Assembly: GCA_018873225.1 (NCBI GenBank)
Contig: JAEILZ010000002.1
Location: 3,100,001 to 3,164,000 of the forward strand
From: [Phialemoniopsis] sp. UDSM-2020
Lineage: Eukaryota; Ascomycota; Sordariomycetes; Thyridiales; Thyridiaceae
DNA length: 64,000 nucleotides
Direction: 5' to 3'
Positions 26,492 through 37,465 of the stretch are shown one piece after another. Position numbers and translations under genes: made by a program. How positions within the stretch are numbered: the first letter of the stretch is position 1; the number at the start of each line of letters is the position of its first letter. The notes beneath the pieces are model-generated. The model saw only the letters and a program-made list of their open reading frames with translations. It was not told where the DNA came from and did no database searches.

Positions 26492-27561
26492 GTTAAGGTC
26501 GGGTGAAGTAAGGTGATAAAAGACAATGTTTCAGAGGTAGTAAACAAGTACTTGAAGTATCCAACGAGAAGATGATGCAGTGTATTGATGTCTAGAGCAA
26601 TAGGAGACGAGAGGAATGCCAAGAAGCTGCCCAGGTGCCAAGGGAGCTTCTTATAGACAAGCTTTTTCTCTCCAGACCCTTGGGGACCCCCATCATATCA
26701 TAGCACTCGGCCGGGAACACGCCTGTGCGGATCGTTGTCCCCGCGCAAAACCCTTATTGCTGACAACATTTCAGGATTAAGCATGGCTGGCGCGTGTTAG
26801 CTCCAACGGCTGAAACGAGGTGCAGATCCGTTAGCGATAGCGATACCCATCTCGCTCGCACAGAATTGCCCAAGATTGCTCGTCTCGGGACCGGTTGGCA
26901 GCGCTGGAGGTGGGTTTCGTCGTAGGGCTACGACGCGGTCGACCTGTCAAGCGTCAAAAAAGGGCCCCCAAATGCTGGCGAAGGATCAATATGCTGTGGA
27001 GTACGGTAGAGTAGCGTAGTAGCACTAGGGGAGAAGGTGGTTTAGCTCCGGGTTCGCCAGTCAGACCTGTCAGAGCTTAGCTCTGCACAAAGGGAAGATT
27101 TCTCGGTTTCGGTATCGCACCTTGACCTTCTGCAGCAAAAACATGGCAAACCGGCCACTCGCATTGAGCGACTTATGGTATTCCCAGGCCAACAACATAA
27201 CAGAGTCGCAGCATTCTTTTCGCGTTCATGTGGACTAAACAAGTGCTTATATTCCAAAGAATCGAACAAATGACGATCTATCAAATAGGTATTGGTGAAC
27301 GTTGACTGAAAAAGGTCGCTCGAAAATCCCGAGCGCCGGAAACGCCCCGTTTCGTACACAATCCCATAGCGCGTACCTGACCGGCAACCGAGCCGCCAAG
27401 GCCGCAGAAGTGTGTGGCTCGGCGCGGCCATAAAGCGCCCGTCCTGTCGCATTCGCACCACCAGGAAGCAAGTTAAGAAGCACCGTCGCTATCGTTTCGT
27501 CGCTTCCAGTTTTCCTTCCCATCGTACATCACTACTCCAATATGTCGTCGTCATCTGCGCC
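26492..27561. other. Intergenic, no gene recognised
   Basis: About 1.07 kb between two membrane-protein genes on the same strand. It contains the promoter of the DUF7702-like gene and the 3' flank of the RTA1-like gene. A 139-codon frame at 27042-27461 on the minus strand has an unnatural Arg/Ser-rich composition and is not called. Confidence 0.4.
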
Positions 27562-28913
27562 TTACACCGCCGCCGGTCCCCTCTCGCTGTGACCCGTGCT
27601 CTGCGAGCCGTTACGGTCGCCGTTCTTGCCGAAGCCGTTGGTCTCCCAGAAGGGCGTCTGCTTGGCCGACGTGTCCTTGAGGAACCACCCGAAGGGGTCG
27701 AGCAGCGTGATGAGGAAGTGGCGGTTGTCCTTGTACCCGTCGCCGACGAGCTCGGTGCGTCCGTCCTGGGCGAGGTAGACGCGGTGGTCCTGCGGCAGGT
27801 ACAGGCGCGGGTGGCGCATGTTCCACATCCACGAGTTGACGAGCATGGGCACGGCCTCGAAGACATAAAAGAACCACTCCCAGCGGATGATGGGGCTCAG
27901 CGACATGGGGTCCATGCCCGGCTTGCGCACCGTGTTCTCGCCAAAGTACTCGACGGTGCGGTAGACGCAGCGGATCAGGACGAGCGCGCTGCTGAGGTAC
28001 ATGGTGATGATGGGAGGACGAATACGGCGCGCGTGGTCGGGTCCGCCACGCTTGGCGCAGCGGTGCTGGAAGACGGCGACAAGGACGACAAAGAAGGTGA
28101 TGACCACCAGCTGGATGATCAGGGACGCCTTGAGCAGCGCCTCACCGACCTTCATGATGCTCTCCTTGGTGTTGGGATTGACCATCCACGCCACGCCCAG
28201 GGCATTCAGAATCTCGACGAGGGCGGAGATGGCGCCGAAGGTCGTCAGAGTGCGGCCGGGGTGGATCGGCGCAAAGTACGGAATGAAGTACAGAATTCGC
28301 CCGAGGATGTGGTAGTTTGCTAGCTCCACCAGGGGACTGGTAGGTTATGGTCGGTCAGTATTTCTTTCTTTTCCTTCTCTCCTGCCGCATCGAGCACTTT
28401 GGGCCTGCAGTGACGAGAGTCGCGGCGAAAACACTTACGGAGCCATGTAGATGAGCGTATTGCTCGCGATGTAAATGTTGACATTGCCATAGTCAAAGGC
28501 TTCGTAGCTCCGCAGAGCATACCCGACACAAAAGATGAGGCAGGTAAAAGGATAGAGGCCAGTCACCTTGAAGGCTTTGAACTTGCTGTCGTGAGAGAGA
28601 CAAAGTGTCAGTAAGGGGGCCGATACAGCGGAAAACCAACAACGGCGGTCGTCGAAAACCTGCCGGCCATATCTGCCGACCACGGAAAGGAGGGAGAAAC
28701 AACGTACATGCATTGGTACAGATGCCACACTCCGGTAACGGCCCAAGCTACTGTGAACCAGATGGCTGCGCCCCTATTGGGTGCATAGAAGTAAATGCTG
28801 CCGGGCACTGCATTATGACGCGATTTTTGGTCAGCCGAGTGGGCATAGAGATAATGATGGTCAGGAGGCGGTGCGTGGGAATACTCACCCGGCTCGCCGT
28901 TGCCAACGCCCAT
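27562..28913 (-). CDS. RTA1-like lipid-translocating membrane protein
   Basis: Four exons (28913-28889, 28807-28708, 28585-28439, 28336-27562) give 348 residues with seven predicted helices. The first exon has only 25 nt. Its start Met (MGVGNGEP) gives a short luminal N-terminus before the first helix. RTA1 family hallmarks include WHLYQC after helix 1, PLVELANYHILGR, and RCVYRTVEYFGE in the middle. Yeast relatives RTA1 and RSB1 export or flip sphingoid bases and confer resistance to 7-aminocholesterol, so a plasma-membrane lipid role is likely, but this paralogue's substrate is unknown. The 60-residue polar tail (from the FLKDTSAKQTPF segment onward) is cytoplasmic. Confidence 0.9.
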
Positions 28914-30144
28914 GGTCGTTCTCTTTACCTGGAATAGGCGGGTGGTTATGAGGTCTCGAATCTTGTGCCTTAAATCGGTATCGTGCGGTGGGGAGTGAGA
29001 CGGTGATGTAATCTCGGCGGCCGCGTTGGCGAGTTCAGAAGAACCAGAAAGGAAAAAGAGAATATGTAGTACAAAAGAAATCGTGACTTCGATTTGAAGG
29101 ATTTGTTTGAGTTTTAGGCTTACAATCGACAATCATCGAGCCGGAGGATTCATGGGTTGGTTTATATTCTTGATATTCCCCCTCGAAGCCTCCACAACCT
29201 AAATTATCCAGGTCAAGAACCATGACGTTTGATGTCCCACAAGGCTGGTCGGGCCCTCGCTTCAGGGTCTATTCAAAGGTGATCAACAATGATGCTCATT
29301 ATGCCAAGCGTCGACCATTTCCCAAAGAGGCAATAGGAGGTAGAGGTACCTTTGCCAGAGCCGCTCTGGGCGTTCTTGATTTCTGGCGATGCCATTGGCT
29401 GACGGACATGTCCTAGAGGCGATGCTGCTCAGCCAAGTCACCGCAAGTCATCGCCCGACCCAGAAAAACTCCACATTCGTCTCGGCGCTTGACCATCTCG
29501 GGCAAAGACGCTGGCCAAGCTGGGCGAGAAGTGAGTAAGCCGTGCATCTCCAGGAGGTTAATCTGGCGACAAGAGCACAGCCGCCAAGCGCAGTCGATTT
29601 GGTAGCGTCCCCAGCTGGCCCCTCCCGTATTGGCGGCGTATCTGTCGCTCTCGTTGCCGCCCTGCGCGTATCCGTACTAATTCCTCTTTCGGGGCGATAT
29701 TCGAAGGGCTGACATCTCGAGAAGCTTTTAATCACCACCCTCCTGGTCTCCTGTACTCGTCTGGTCACAAGTTCCGCGCGCCGCCGACCACCCGCCCGCA
29801 GACATCGACAAATCAATTAATAAAAAACATTTCATACTGTTCCTCAAAGGGCATAATATTGCCAGAGACCCGCATTTACCTTTGATTTGCGGGAGATCTG
29901 ATCTTGGAACACCATCTAACAAAGCAAGACCAAGATCAAGACCTAGGCTAGGAACAGGAAGCAGAAACAGGCAATCCCAAGTATCCTGTCTTGTCTTCGG
30001 CCCCGACGTGCTGCCTCTAGCTCTAGCCTACCCGGAAAGCAGAAAGCCAAGCAAGTCGGGGATCCTCATTGTCCTCTCTCCAGGGTATCAGATCTACAAA
30101 CGTCAAATCTAGGAGGAAGAAGAAGCTTAAAACCCCTCCCTACC
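28914..30144. other. Divergent intergenic region, RTA1-like/regulator
   Basis: About 1.2 kb between the RTA1-like gene (left) and the Zn2Cys6 gene (right). Both promoters should lie here. Nothing beyond short spurious frames was seen. Confidence 0.4.
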
Positions 30145-32208
30145 ATGGGCGGCACCTGTGCGGCTGCACCCGCTGCCCCAAAGCGGCAATGCTGGGAATG
30201 CCTTCGCCGACGCCTCGTTTGTGACTCGGTATACCCTGTCTGCAACCAGTGCCGGACTAAGGGCATCACCTGTCCCGGATATGAAGACAAGAAGCCGCTC
30301 ACATGGCTCGCCCCGGGCAGAGTAACCTCGCGGACGAGACGTCGTCGCAAGAGCCCAGCCGGCAATAACCCCCTCACTCATACACCCTCGCCCAGCCCAG
30401 GTCCCAACCCCAAACCCGAGCCCAGTCCCCGGCACTTTGTCACGCTACCACCCGCCGCGGAGCCGCATCCAGATCCAAACCGAGAAGCCGAGGCGGCCGA
30501 CCGGGACTGCTGGCAGTTAGCGACGACCCTGACGCAGGTCACCCTGGAGAATGTGGGGGGCTTTCCAAGAATGGTCTTGAGGACCGACCAATGTGACGCG
30601 TATCACGCCGCATATTATTGTGAGTAGTCGTCGATTTAAGCCTCGCATCATGCGTACCCATCCGTATTGCCCGTATCCCGTATGCCAGAGCATCCCAGAT
30701 ATGCACTTCCCCATCCCCTCCCGCATAAACACTACACCCATACGGCATACGGCCGTACTCCCGTGGCCCCCAAAGTCACGGTGCAGTACCCTGTGCTCGG
30801 GGACCTTGCAGTGTAGTACCGTCCAATCACAATAGAAGAGAAATATCCGTGTTAACCAGATCCGTACCTCTTATTGCCTTTTACAGACAACTACAATATA
30901 TACCCGGACCTGGTGGCCACACAGCTGGCCGAGACGCCCTTCGTGCTGCCGTCCCTGCACAAGTTCATCGAGTACCTGCCGCCGGCCATGCGACACATCT
31001 TGATAGCCATGGCCTACTCGCATCACATCCTGCACCGGCCGCACCCGCCGGACAAGGAGACCATGAGCCGGGAGCTGTCCGCCTTCCACCGGCATCGGGG
31101 CCAGGCCATCCACTCCCTCAACAAGGAGATCGGCAGCGACGCCACGCGCGGCAACGACGTGACCATGATCACCGTCCTCATGTTCCTCATGTCCGAGCTG
31201 CAGCAGTCCACGCTGCCGGCTTGGAGGCAACACATGGACGGCTTCATGGCGCTCATGTCGCTGCGCGGCGAGTCCCTCACCTCACTAATACGAAGGGCTA
31301 CCAACGGCCGGGCGGGCCTGCTCTCATTTCTGATGTAAGCTGACTCTTCCTGATCTCCATACGAAACAAACCCCAAGCCGTCAAAGTAGCCTACTCCCCT
31401 TGGCGATCTAAACCAAGCTAGGCCTTCCAAACCGGAATGGAGCCATGTACCCACCCCCAGTAACCCCCAAAAGATAAGATGCTGACACACGCCGATCCCC
31501 TCCAGCCTTACCATCTACAGCAACACAACCAGCCCGCCGGCCGACCAGATCATGGTCGACCAGCTCGTCGAGGCCATCGAGCCGGTCGAGGACCTCTACC
31601 GCTTCGCCGTGTACCCCAACGCGCCCTGCCCCGTCGACGTCTTCCTCTGCATCCTGCGCATCAACTCGCTGCGCAGCCAGGCCGTCGGCGTGTCCCCGGC
31701 CGAGACCTCGTCCGGCCGCTCCTCCCTCGAGTCCCTGCGCCTCGTCGCCGAGCACGTCCTGCAGTCGATCCTCGCCTTCGACGTGGACGACTGGGTCCGC
31801 CCGCAGAAGAGCTTCGTCGAGGAGTGGCGCGTCATCGGCGGTGCGTACCGAGCCGCCGCGGCGCTGTACCACGTGCACGCCCTCTCGCAGCTCTATCCGC
31901 TCGCCGCGCGGCGCGAGCTGCACGCGCAGACGCGGCACCACGCATCGGCGCTGCGGCGTTTCTTGCTAGAGGCGCGGGAGCGGCCCCGGGCGCGCAGGGG
32001 CATGGCGTGGCCGCTCGTCGTGGCGGGCGTGACCGACGCCGACGACGAGGGGGTGCGGCAGCTGGTCAAGGAGGAGCTGCTCGAGATGAGCCGGCATCAG
32101 GGGGTGGCGTCGCCGTTGCAGGCGCTGAGGGTGCTGCAGCGGTACTGGGACTCGGGCAAGAGGGGATGGGACCAGTGCTTTGACGAGCCTTATGCGCTTG
32201 TGGTGTGA
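30145..32208 (+). CDS. Zn2Cys6 transcription factor, fungal_trans_2 type
   Basis: Three exons (30145-30619, 30887-31334, 31506-32208) give 541 residues. The Zn2Cys6 cluster has Cys at 16, 19, 26, 33, 36 and 43, followed by PGY, the arrangement typical of the fungal_trans_2 (DUF3468) group. A Pro/Arg-rich linker of about 80 residues leads to the regulatory domain, with the block LPPAMRHILIAMAYSHH. Introns are 267 and 171 nt, longer than most here; both have GTGAGT or GTAAGC donors and give an uninterrupted frame. It is a nuclear regulator with unknown targets. The divergently transcribed RTA1-like gene is a candidate by position only. Confidence 0.88.
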
Positions 32209-32577
32209 TGCGTGTGTGTATATGACTGATAGGTACGAAGAACGAATATACGGCATAGACTCATTTCCTGTGAAAGGGGCCTAAGTTCAGCTTGGTCATA
32301 ACACGGGCGTCTGAGTAAAGCATCTTGTCATTTTATGAGATGCAGAAAGTCATCGATTCGGTATCTCTCCCGTGCACCAGTAACACTCCTCTTGCTGATG
32401 CAAGTTCCCTCCTTTTCTTTCTTTGCTGCCCTCACGATCGCTCAAGTTCTGCGTTGTGCCGCGATGACATGTCGCATTCCTCGTTCAAAGGCTCCCGTGG
32501 CATCCTTCCACTATTCCAAAAACGTCTCATGTTCCTATTGGGTTGAGCTCGGTCTGATGCCTCCATGCGTTTCATCA
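32209..32577. other. Intergenic between convergent genes
   Basis: A 369-bp gap between the 3' ends of the Zn2Cys6 gene and the first MYND-like gene. It should hold both 3' UTRs. No other feature was seen. Confidence 0.4.
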
Positions 32578-33186
32578 TCAATCGAGAACGATCACCTCCC
32601 GGCCACAGTCCTCAGCACCCTCAGCCGAGCCATCCTTCTCATTATCGGCGACTGAGACATCGTGCTCGCCATCCGATGCATCGCTCTCCTCGTCAGAAAT
32701 CATGACCGGCTCAGTGATCTTCTTGCACGCAACCTCGTCGCCGTTCAGGAAGCGGCGGTTCGCGTGTGCCCAGTCGCTGGAGATGATGTCGTCGGGGTAC
32801 TTGCGGTATTGCTCACAGATCTTGTCTCCAAGAACATGCTCCTTGCGCCATTTGTCGATGAGTTGGGGGGGCGTCCACATTGATTTGATCTTGTTATAGA
32901 CCCGCAACAACTGTTCTCTCTGTTGCGGGTCATCGATGTCGCAGAATCGATAGTCTCGGTAGGCTTGCTCGGAGTCAGAAGGAACGGACAACGGCCACAA
33001 CGGTCGGAACAAGTCGTCCGCGGTGCACTTGGGCAGATTCTCGTGGTGATATTTTTTGTGCATGTCGGTCGACAAGGAAGCGCAATAGTCGCTACAGAAG
33101 TAGCCTTGGCCGCAAATAAAGCAGAGCTCGGTGGTCTTGGTGCCGCAGCACAGGCACCGGCCTTTCTGTTTCTTCGTTTCAGCCAT
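32578..33186 (-). CDS. MYND-like zinc-finger protein, copy 1
   Basis: A small intronless gene of 202 residues. The frame is open further upstream, but the Met at 33186 begins MAETKKQKG just before the finger and aligns with the neighbouring paralogue, so I chose it. The finger is C11-X2-C14-X7-C22-X2-C25-X5-C31-X3-C35-X7-H43-X3-H47, MYND-like except that the last ligand is His rather than Cys. A region with LIDKWRKEHVLGDKI is shared with the paralogue at 33833-34525. The C-terminus is acidic (SDEESDASDGEHD). MYND fingers usually bind proline-rich partners. The family function is unknown. Confidence 0.75.
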   Translation of the reverse strand: MAETKKQKGRCLCCGTKTTELCFICGQGYFCSDYCASLSTDMHKKYHHENLPKCTADDLFRPLWPLSVPSDSEQAYRDYRFCDIDDPQQREQLLRVYNKIKSMWTPPQLIDKWRKEHVLGDKICEQYRKYPDDIISSDWAHANRRFLNGDEVACKKITEPVMISDEESDASDGEHDVSVADNEKDGSAEGAEDCGREVIVLD

Positions 33187-33832
33187 TGCGATGAGTAGTG
33201 TCTGAAGCAAATTAGCTTGAGTATGATCAAACCAAAGTCGTGTGGAGTGAAGGAGAAGTCTCACAGGCAGGCTTGTTGATGTCGAAGTGTTGGGTGAAGG
33301 GCTTGAGTGGTCTGGTATCAGTGTGGTATATCCAGAAGGCCAGATGTGGACGTCTGAATAGGGAGAGACAAGCAATGGATTCGGAGGGGTAGATCTCGAG
33401 ACCTTGCTTAAATAGAAGAATGTGAGGGGCCTGAGGCAAAGACCTACCAGAGGTGTGAAGGTTACGGTCCAGGGTTCGGGCCTCCCAAGGTACTGGGAAA
33501 GCATCGTGAAAGTGTCCCCAGTAGTGGGGACCACGACTGTGTTCACTGTATCTTTTTGTCATATGACGTAAGGAACGGTCTCAAAACTCGCCTCTATCAT
33601 GGAAGCCAAAGTCAAGAGATCAGGTAGTTGTGAGTGGTCAATATCTCCAGCTCTCAACGACATCACATGAAATATAAGCTTACAGCAAGCATCGAACAGA
33701 GATCTTTCTAGTAATTTGATCCTGTATTCGTGACAATAGATCCAACAATGTAGAAATACGTAGGTAGACGACCTCAGTTTCTCCATTCCTTAGAGATCTT
33801 CTCTCCATTCCATTCCATGTGCTCGTCGTCTC
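33187..33832. other. Intergenic between the two MYND-like paralogues
   Basis: A 646-bp stretch holding the promoter of copy 1 and the 3' end of copy 2. The frame of copy 1 stays open upstream to 33546, but that extension shows no protein-like composition. Nothing else was recognised. Confidence 0.4.
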
Positions 33833-34525
33833 TCAATCGTAGCGGTAACCCTCCCTATAACAAATGTTTCTGAACTTGCGATCCAGCCGACCAACAGGGT
33901 CGTCAATATTCTCCTCGTCCGAATACATCTCCGGCTCGATGGATCTGAGCTCGTCGGCGACACCGTTCAGGAAAGGAATGTTTTCGTCGACCCAGTCGCG
34001 CAGTGTGAGCAGCTGCATTTGCTCGGGATTGTTTTTGAGATCCCCGATAGCCTTGGGGACACCACGCAGGGAGAAGATGGGAGCGATCATTTTCCCGAAC
34101 CTCTTCTCTCTGCGCCACTTGTCGATCAGCTCAGGTGAAGCCAGGACCGTCTCCGTCGTCGGGTCCTCCGTCAGAGGTTTGCAAATGTACCGGATAACAT
34201 TGTAGAAGTAGCAGTCGACGCCGTGTTTCTCCAGTATGTCGATCCGGTAGTCTGACACAAAGTTCCTCGGTCCGGGATAGTCGTCTTCGGTGCCGAAACC
34301 CGCAAAGGTCTGGGCGTAGTGCACTAACTCGTGGGCAGATGTTTCCGGAATATCCTTGTGGTGTGTCTTCTCGTGTTGTTCGGTTGAAAGACCACCACAT
34401 CGCTCGCCGCAAAAGAAGTCGTTGCCGCAGACCCAGCAACGCTCGGTGGTCAGGCTACCGCAGCGCAAACATGGGTCCTCCAACTCTGCCTCGTTCTTCT
34501 TGCTGATGTCTTTTGTTCCGTCCAT
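33833..34525 (-). CDS. MYND-like zinc-finger protein, copy 2
   Basis: An intronless gene of 230 residues, a diverged tandem paralogue of the gene at 32578-33186. The finger has the same spacing: C19-X2-C22-X7-C30-X2-C33-X5-C39-X3-C43-X7-H51-X3-H55, again ending in His. Shared segments include CxxCGxxTTExCxxCG, LSTxxHxKxHH and LIDKWRREKRFGKMI. The two copies differ at most other positions and in their C-termini, so the duplication is not recent. No catalytic (for example SET) domain accompanies the finger. The function is unknown. Confidence 0.78.
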   Translation of the reverse strand: MDGTKDISKKNEAELEDPCLRCGSLTTERCWVCGNDFFCGERCGGLSTEQHEKTHHKDIPETSAHELVHYAQTFAGFGTEDDYPGPRNFVSDYRIDILEKHGVDCYFYNVIRYICKPLTEDPTTETVLASPELIDKWRREKRFGKMIAPIFSLRGVPKAIGDLKNNPEQMQLLTLRDWVDENIPFLNGVADELRSIEPEMYSDEENIDDPVGRLDRKFRNICYREGYRYD

Positions 34526-35673
34526 GTTTGATATTTGTCGAGGGCAATCTGTTAATGTCGGCTGGTTGTACGTGTGGACCGATGGGGAGCGAGGTTTGCA
34601 GAAGGCCCTTTAGTAGATCGGGGATGGCAAGTAGGGTTCTTGAGCAGGTGTGAAAGATGAAGTTCCAATCCTCATATTGAATGTTAAAGGCTGTGGTGAT
34701 GGACTCAGAATTTCAAAGTTGGTGCAGGGGCTTTCGTGGGTGAGAATGCAAATAAGGTGAAGGTGCGAAGAAAGGTTGACAACTTTATACCCTCAAGCAG
34801 GACGAGTCGCTGGGATATTGACTGTGCACCATAAGAAGGTGAACGCAATCTGAGGCGATGGCGAATGGCAAAGTGAGGTCTGCGGTTTGTTTTGCAGCAT
34901 CGCATAGTTACAGGCTAGTTTGGTCAGTGCGTATTCACTCTAGGCTAGACCTATTGCTCAACAAAGCAATTTTGGCCATAATGACCTATGGCTCACCTCT
35001 CTTCCTTCTTGTTCCTTTCCACTTTTTTAGTTTTTGATGTTGGTGATGGATGCCTCTGAAAAGAAGAGTCTAAGGATGGGTTCTGGTCAGGTACATGTAG
35101 ATCATAGTGATGATACCAATAGCGATTTTTACTTGAAAACTTATACAGACAATTTTCGGTTCATACTTTGGCCAGGACTTTGTATTCAATGCCTAGAGAA
35201 GCTATCTTTGGACCGGCTGTAGGAGACATCCTATATTCATTAAAGCAGGTCAACTGAAATGGTGCTTTTCAGCTATGATAGGGCCACCTGTCCTTGATAG
35301 ACACAATCTATGGATGTGGCTCATTCCTTCAAGTCACTAAACATATCAAGCATTGAGAACAGTATGCAAATAGGCGGTAATGAAGTCCAGAAAACCACAA
35401 GTAGATAGGCTAGCTCTATTAATCTCCTTGTTCATGTATGAGCAAATTCGGCCCTTTCACCATGGGCTGAGCAAATTCTCACCTCTTAGTCACGTTTCAC
35501 CTACTTAGCTCAAAGTAACCAAAATCATATTGGGCCATCATTTCATATCAAGCAGTGCTCATCTTAATTATCAGACTCTCTGTACGACCACCTATCAAAC
35601 CTATTGTTCAATTACTTCACAAACAGACCAGAATCAGTACGACAGTGCAGTCTGACCCAACCAGAGGGAAAAC
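34526..35673. other. Intergenic, no gene recognised
   Basis: About 1.15 kb, more A+T-rich than the flanking coding DNA. It carries the divergent promoters of MYND-like copy 2 and the GIY-YIG-like gene. No repeats or RNA genes were seen. Confidence 0.4.
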
Positions 35674-37326
35674 ATGGCTGATATCAAATTGGCCTACACT
35701 GCTGAAGGCAAAATCGTCATTGTGCCTGCCAGAACTGAGCGGCAACTACAAGAGGACATGTTTAATGGCACATACGGAATCGATGTCGATAACAACATCA
35801 TTGTTCTGCCCAAAGCCCGACATCTTAGCCCTGATCGAGGTGCGACGGAGAGTGAGGGCTTCTCAATGCAGGCCTTCAAAGATGGACGGAATTTTGGAAC
35901 CACACGGCAACAATGGGAGCGCGGTCTGAAAGAAGATGACGAGAGCGCTCTCAGAAATGTTCTAGAGGACATGTTAGCATCCAAGCTTGATACGATGGAT
36001 CCTAGCTTATACAACGCCGCCACTTACTCCGACGCCAACAACCAAGCCCGGTTAGCGGTAGCTACGGTAATCAGTATCCTCCCTGAGGATCTTGAAGTTC
36101 CGTATCATATTTCGATCCTGGAGGATGGACTTCAAAATTTTGTCTACTCAACAATCAAGTCAAGGCAGCAGCGCGGCTTGAAGGAATGGGAAGCCTTTAG
36201 AAAGCAAACCTTGACAAATCACCCTGCTGCCACTTCGCTAGATCCTGAGAAGGCATTTCTTCACCTCCTGGAAGGCGCTGCTGCTCTGCCCGGTTCAAGA
36301 AAATATCAAGATCTACTCTCGCGATACAGTCCAGCCGACCTTTTCAAGTGGCTCAAGACAAGCATACGACGTAACATATGGAAATCATTGTTTGAGGAAG
36401 GCAGATTCACTGATCAGGCATATCTCAAATCGTTGGCTACAGAAGAGCAGGAGTTTCCACGCTCGCCTGGATGGTATCTCGCTGTTGTTATGGATGATAA
36501 AGAAACCGGACTGAGGCCGGCATTCTTGGCACTTTACGTTGGGCAAGCTGATGACCTCTTGGATCGACATGGAAGTCATACTAGAGCTGCCAAGTGTGCT
36601 TCAAAGGATAGTCTATTCTATTTCACATGGCGCGGAGATGGACCTCTTGCTAAAGATGTGCCTCTTTCTCAAGATGCAAGCCTTCCACGGAGGGTCGTGT
36701 GGGTACGACTCGGCACGGATAAGAGTCCTTTACGAGGTCCTGACGCTGCAACATTCCTCAACCTTGGGGAGATGTTTTCGGCTCTGATGTTGCAATGCCT
36801 TCAGCCGCAAGATCTAGCAAGATGGCTCCCGGGTAACTACCAACCTCGAGACCTTGGTTTTCGGCCCTTGAATGTGGCCCTCCCTCTTCACCAGGGAAAA
36901 CATGATAAATCCAAGGCCGCTCTTGGAAGACTTTTTTGGTCTTCTAATCAGCAAGTATTACAATATGCACGGAGCCAGAATAAACGCAATACTGCAGCCG
37001 CCAGTAAGGCACTGGCAGGTGCCGGCTTCCTTCCTAGTACCTTAGGTTCGAGAAGGAATGGATCCCAGTTCTACCAGTATTACCGGGATGCTGACCCATC
37101 CCTGGGCGATCCCGAAGAAGTCGAAGTATCTTGCTACAAGTGCCAATGGACCAAGATAGATCGAACTCCGGCTTTCTTGAAGAAGACTGGAGCCTACTCC
37201 ATCAGGTATTCTAGGTGTGTGGGCTGCCGAGGTGCAAACAGCAGATTCCACCCCACAGACCCGGCTATCGAAGGATTTGATAGGAATTTGCTGGACCACG
37301 CCAAAGACAAGTCAATTTACTTGTAA
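35674..37326 (+). CDS. Fungal protein with GIY-YIG-like core and zinc ribbon
   Basis: An intronless gene of 550 residues that I cannot assign to a named family. The middle looks like a GIY-YIG nuclease core: GWYLAVV (266-272) in the GIY position, LYVGQADDLLDRHGSH (287-302) giving YVG, Arg298 and His302, and a possible catalytic Glu366 in NLGEMFSALMLQ. Two CXXC pairs (Cys487/490 and Cys515/518) near the C-terminus could bind zinc. The N-terminal 260 residues are helical and charged. Third codon positions are less G/C-rich than in the metabolic genes nearby. If active it would cut DNA, but the fold assignment is from motifs alone. The start at MADIKLAY has good context and no better upstream Met. 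Confidence 0.8.
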   Translation: MADIKLAYTAEGKIVIVPARTERQLQEDMFNGTYGIDVDNNIIVLPKARHLSPDRGATESEGFSMQAFKDGRNFGTTRQQWERGLKEDDESALRNVLEDMLASKLDTMDPSLYNAATYSDANNQARLAVATVISILPEDLEVPYHISILEDGLQNFVYSTIKSRQQRGLKEWEAFRKQTLTNHPAATSLDPEKAFLHLLEGAAALPGSRKYQDLLSRYSPADLFKWLKTSIRRNIWKSLFEEGRFTDQAYLKSLATEEQEFPRSPGWYLAVVMDDKETGLRPAFLALYVGQADDLLDRHGSHTRAAKCASKDSLFYFTWRGDGPLAKDVPLSQDASLPRRVVWVRLGTDKSPLRGPDAATFLNLGEMFSALMLQCLQPQDLARWLPGNYQPRDLGFRPLNVALPLHQGKHDKSKAALGRLFWSSNQQVLQYARSQNKRNTAAASKALAGAGFLPSTLGSRRNGSQFYQYYRDADPSLGDPEEVEVSCYKCQWTKIDRTPAFLKKTGAYSIRYSRCVGCRGANSRFHPTDPAIEGFDRNLLDHAKDKSIYL

Positions 37327-37465
37327 TATGCCGGTGACTAACACTGGTCAACCCTGAGCTAGCCTGAGGACCTTCTGGTCCAGCCGCTTCGCCTTGTCCA
37401 AGAGGTTGGAATGAGGCCTACTAGGCACATGCAGCTGTAATGTTAGGAATTGAGCGAGGAGAAAT

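Noticed and set aside
27042..27461. 139-codon minus-strand frame
   Set aside because: Unnatural composition, no domain.
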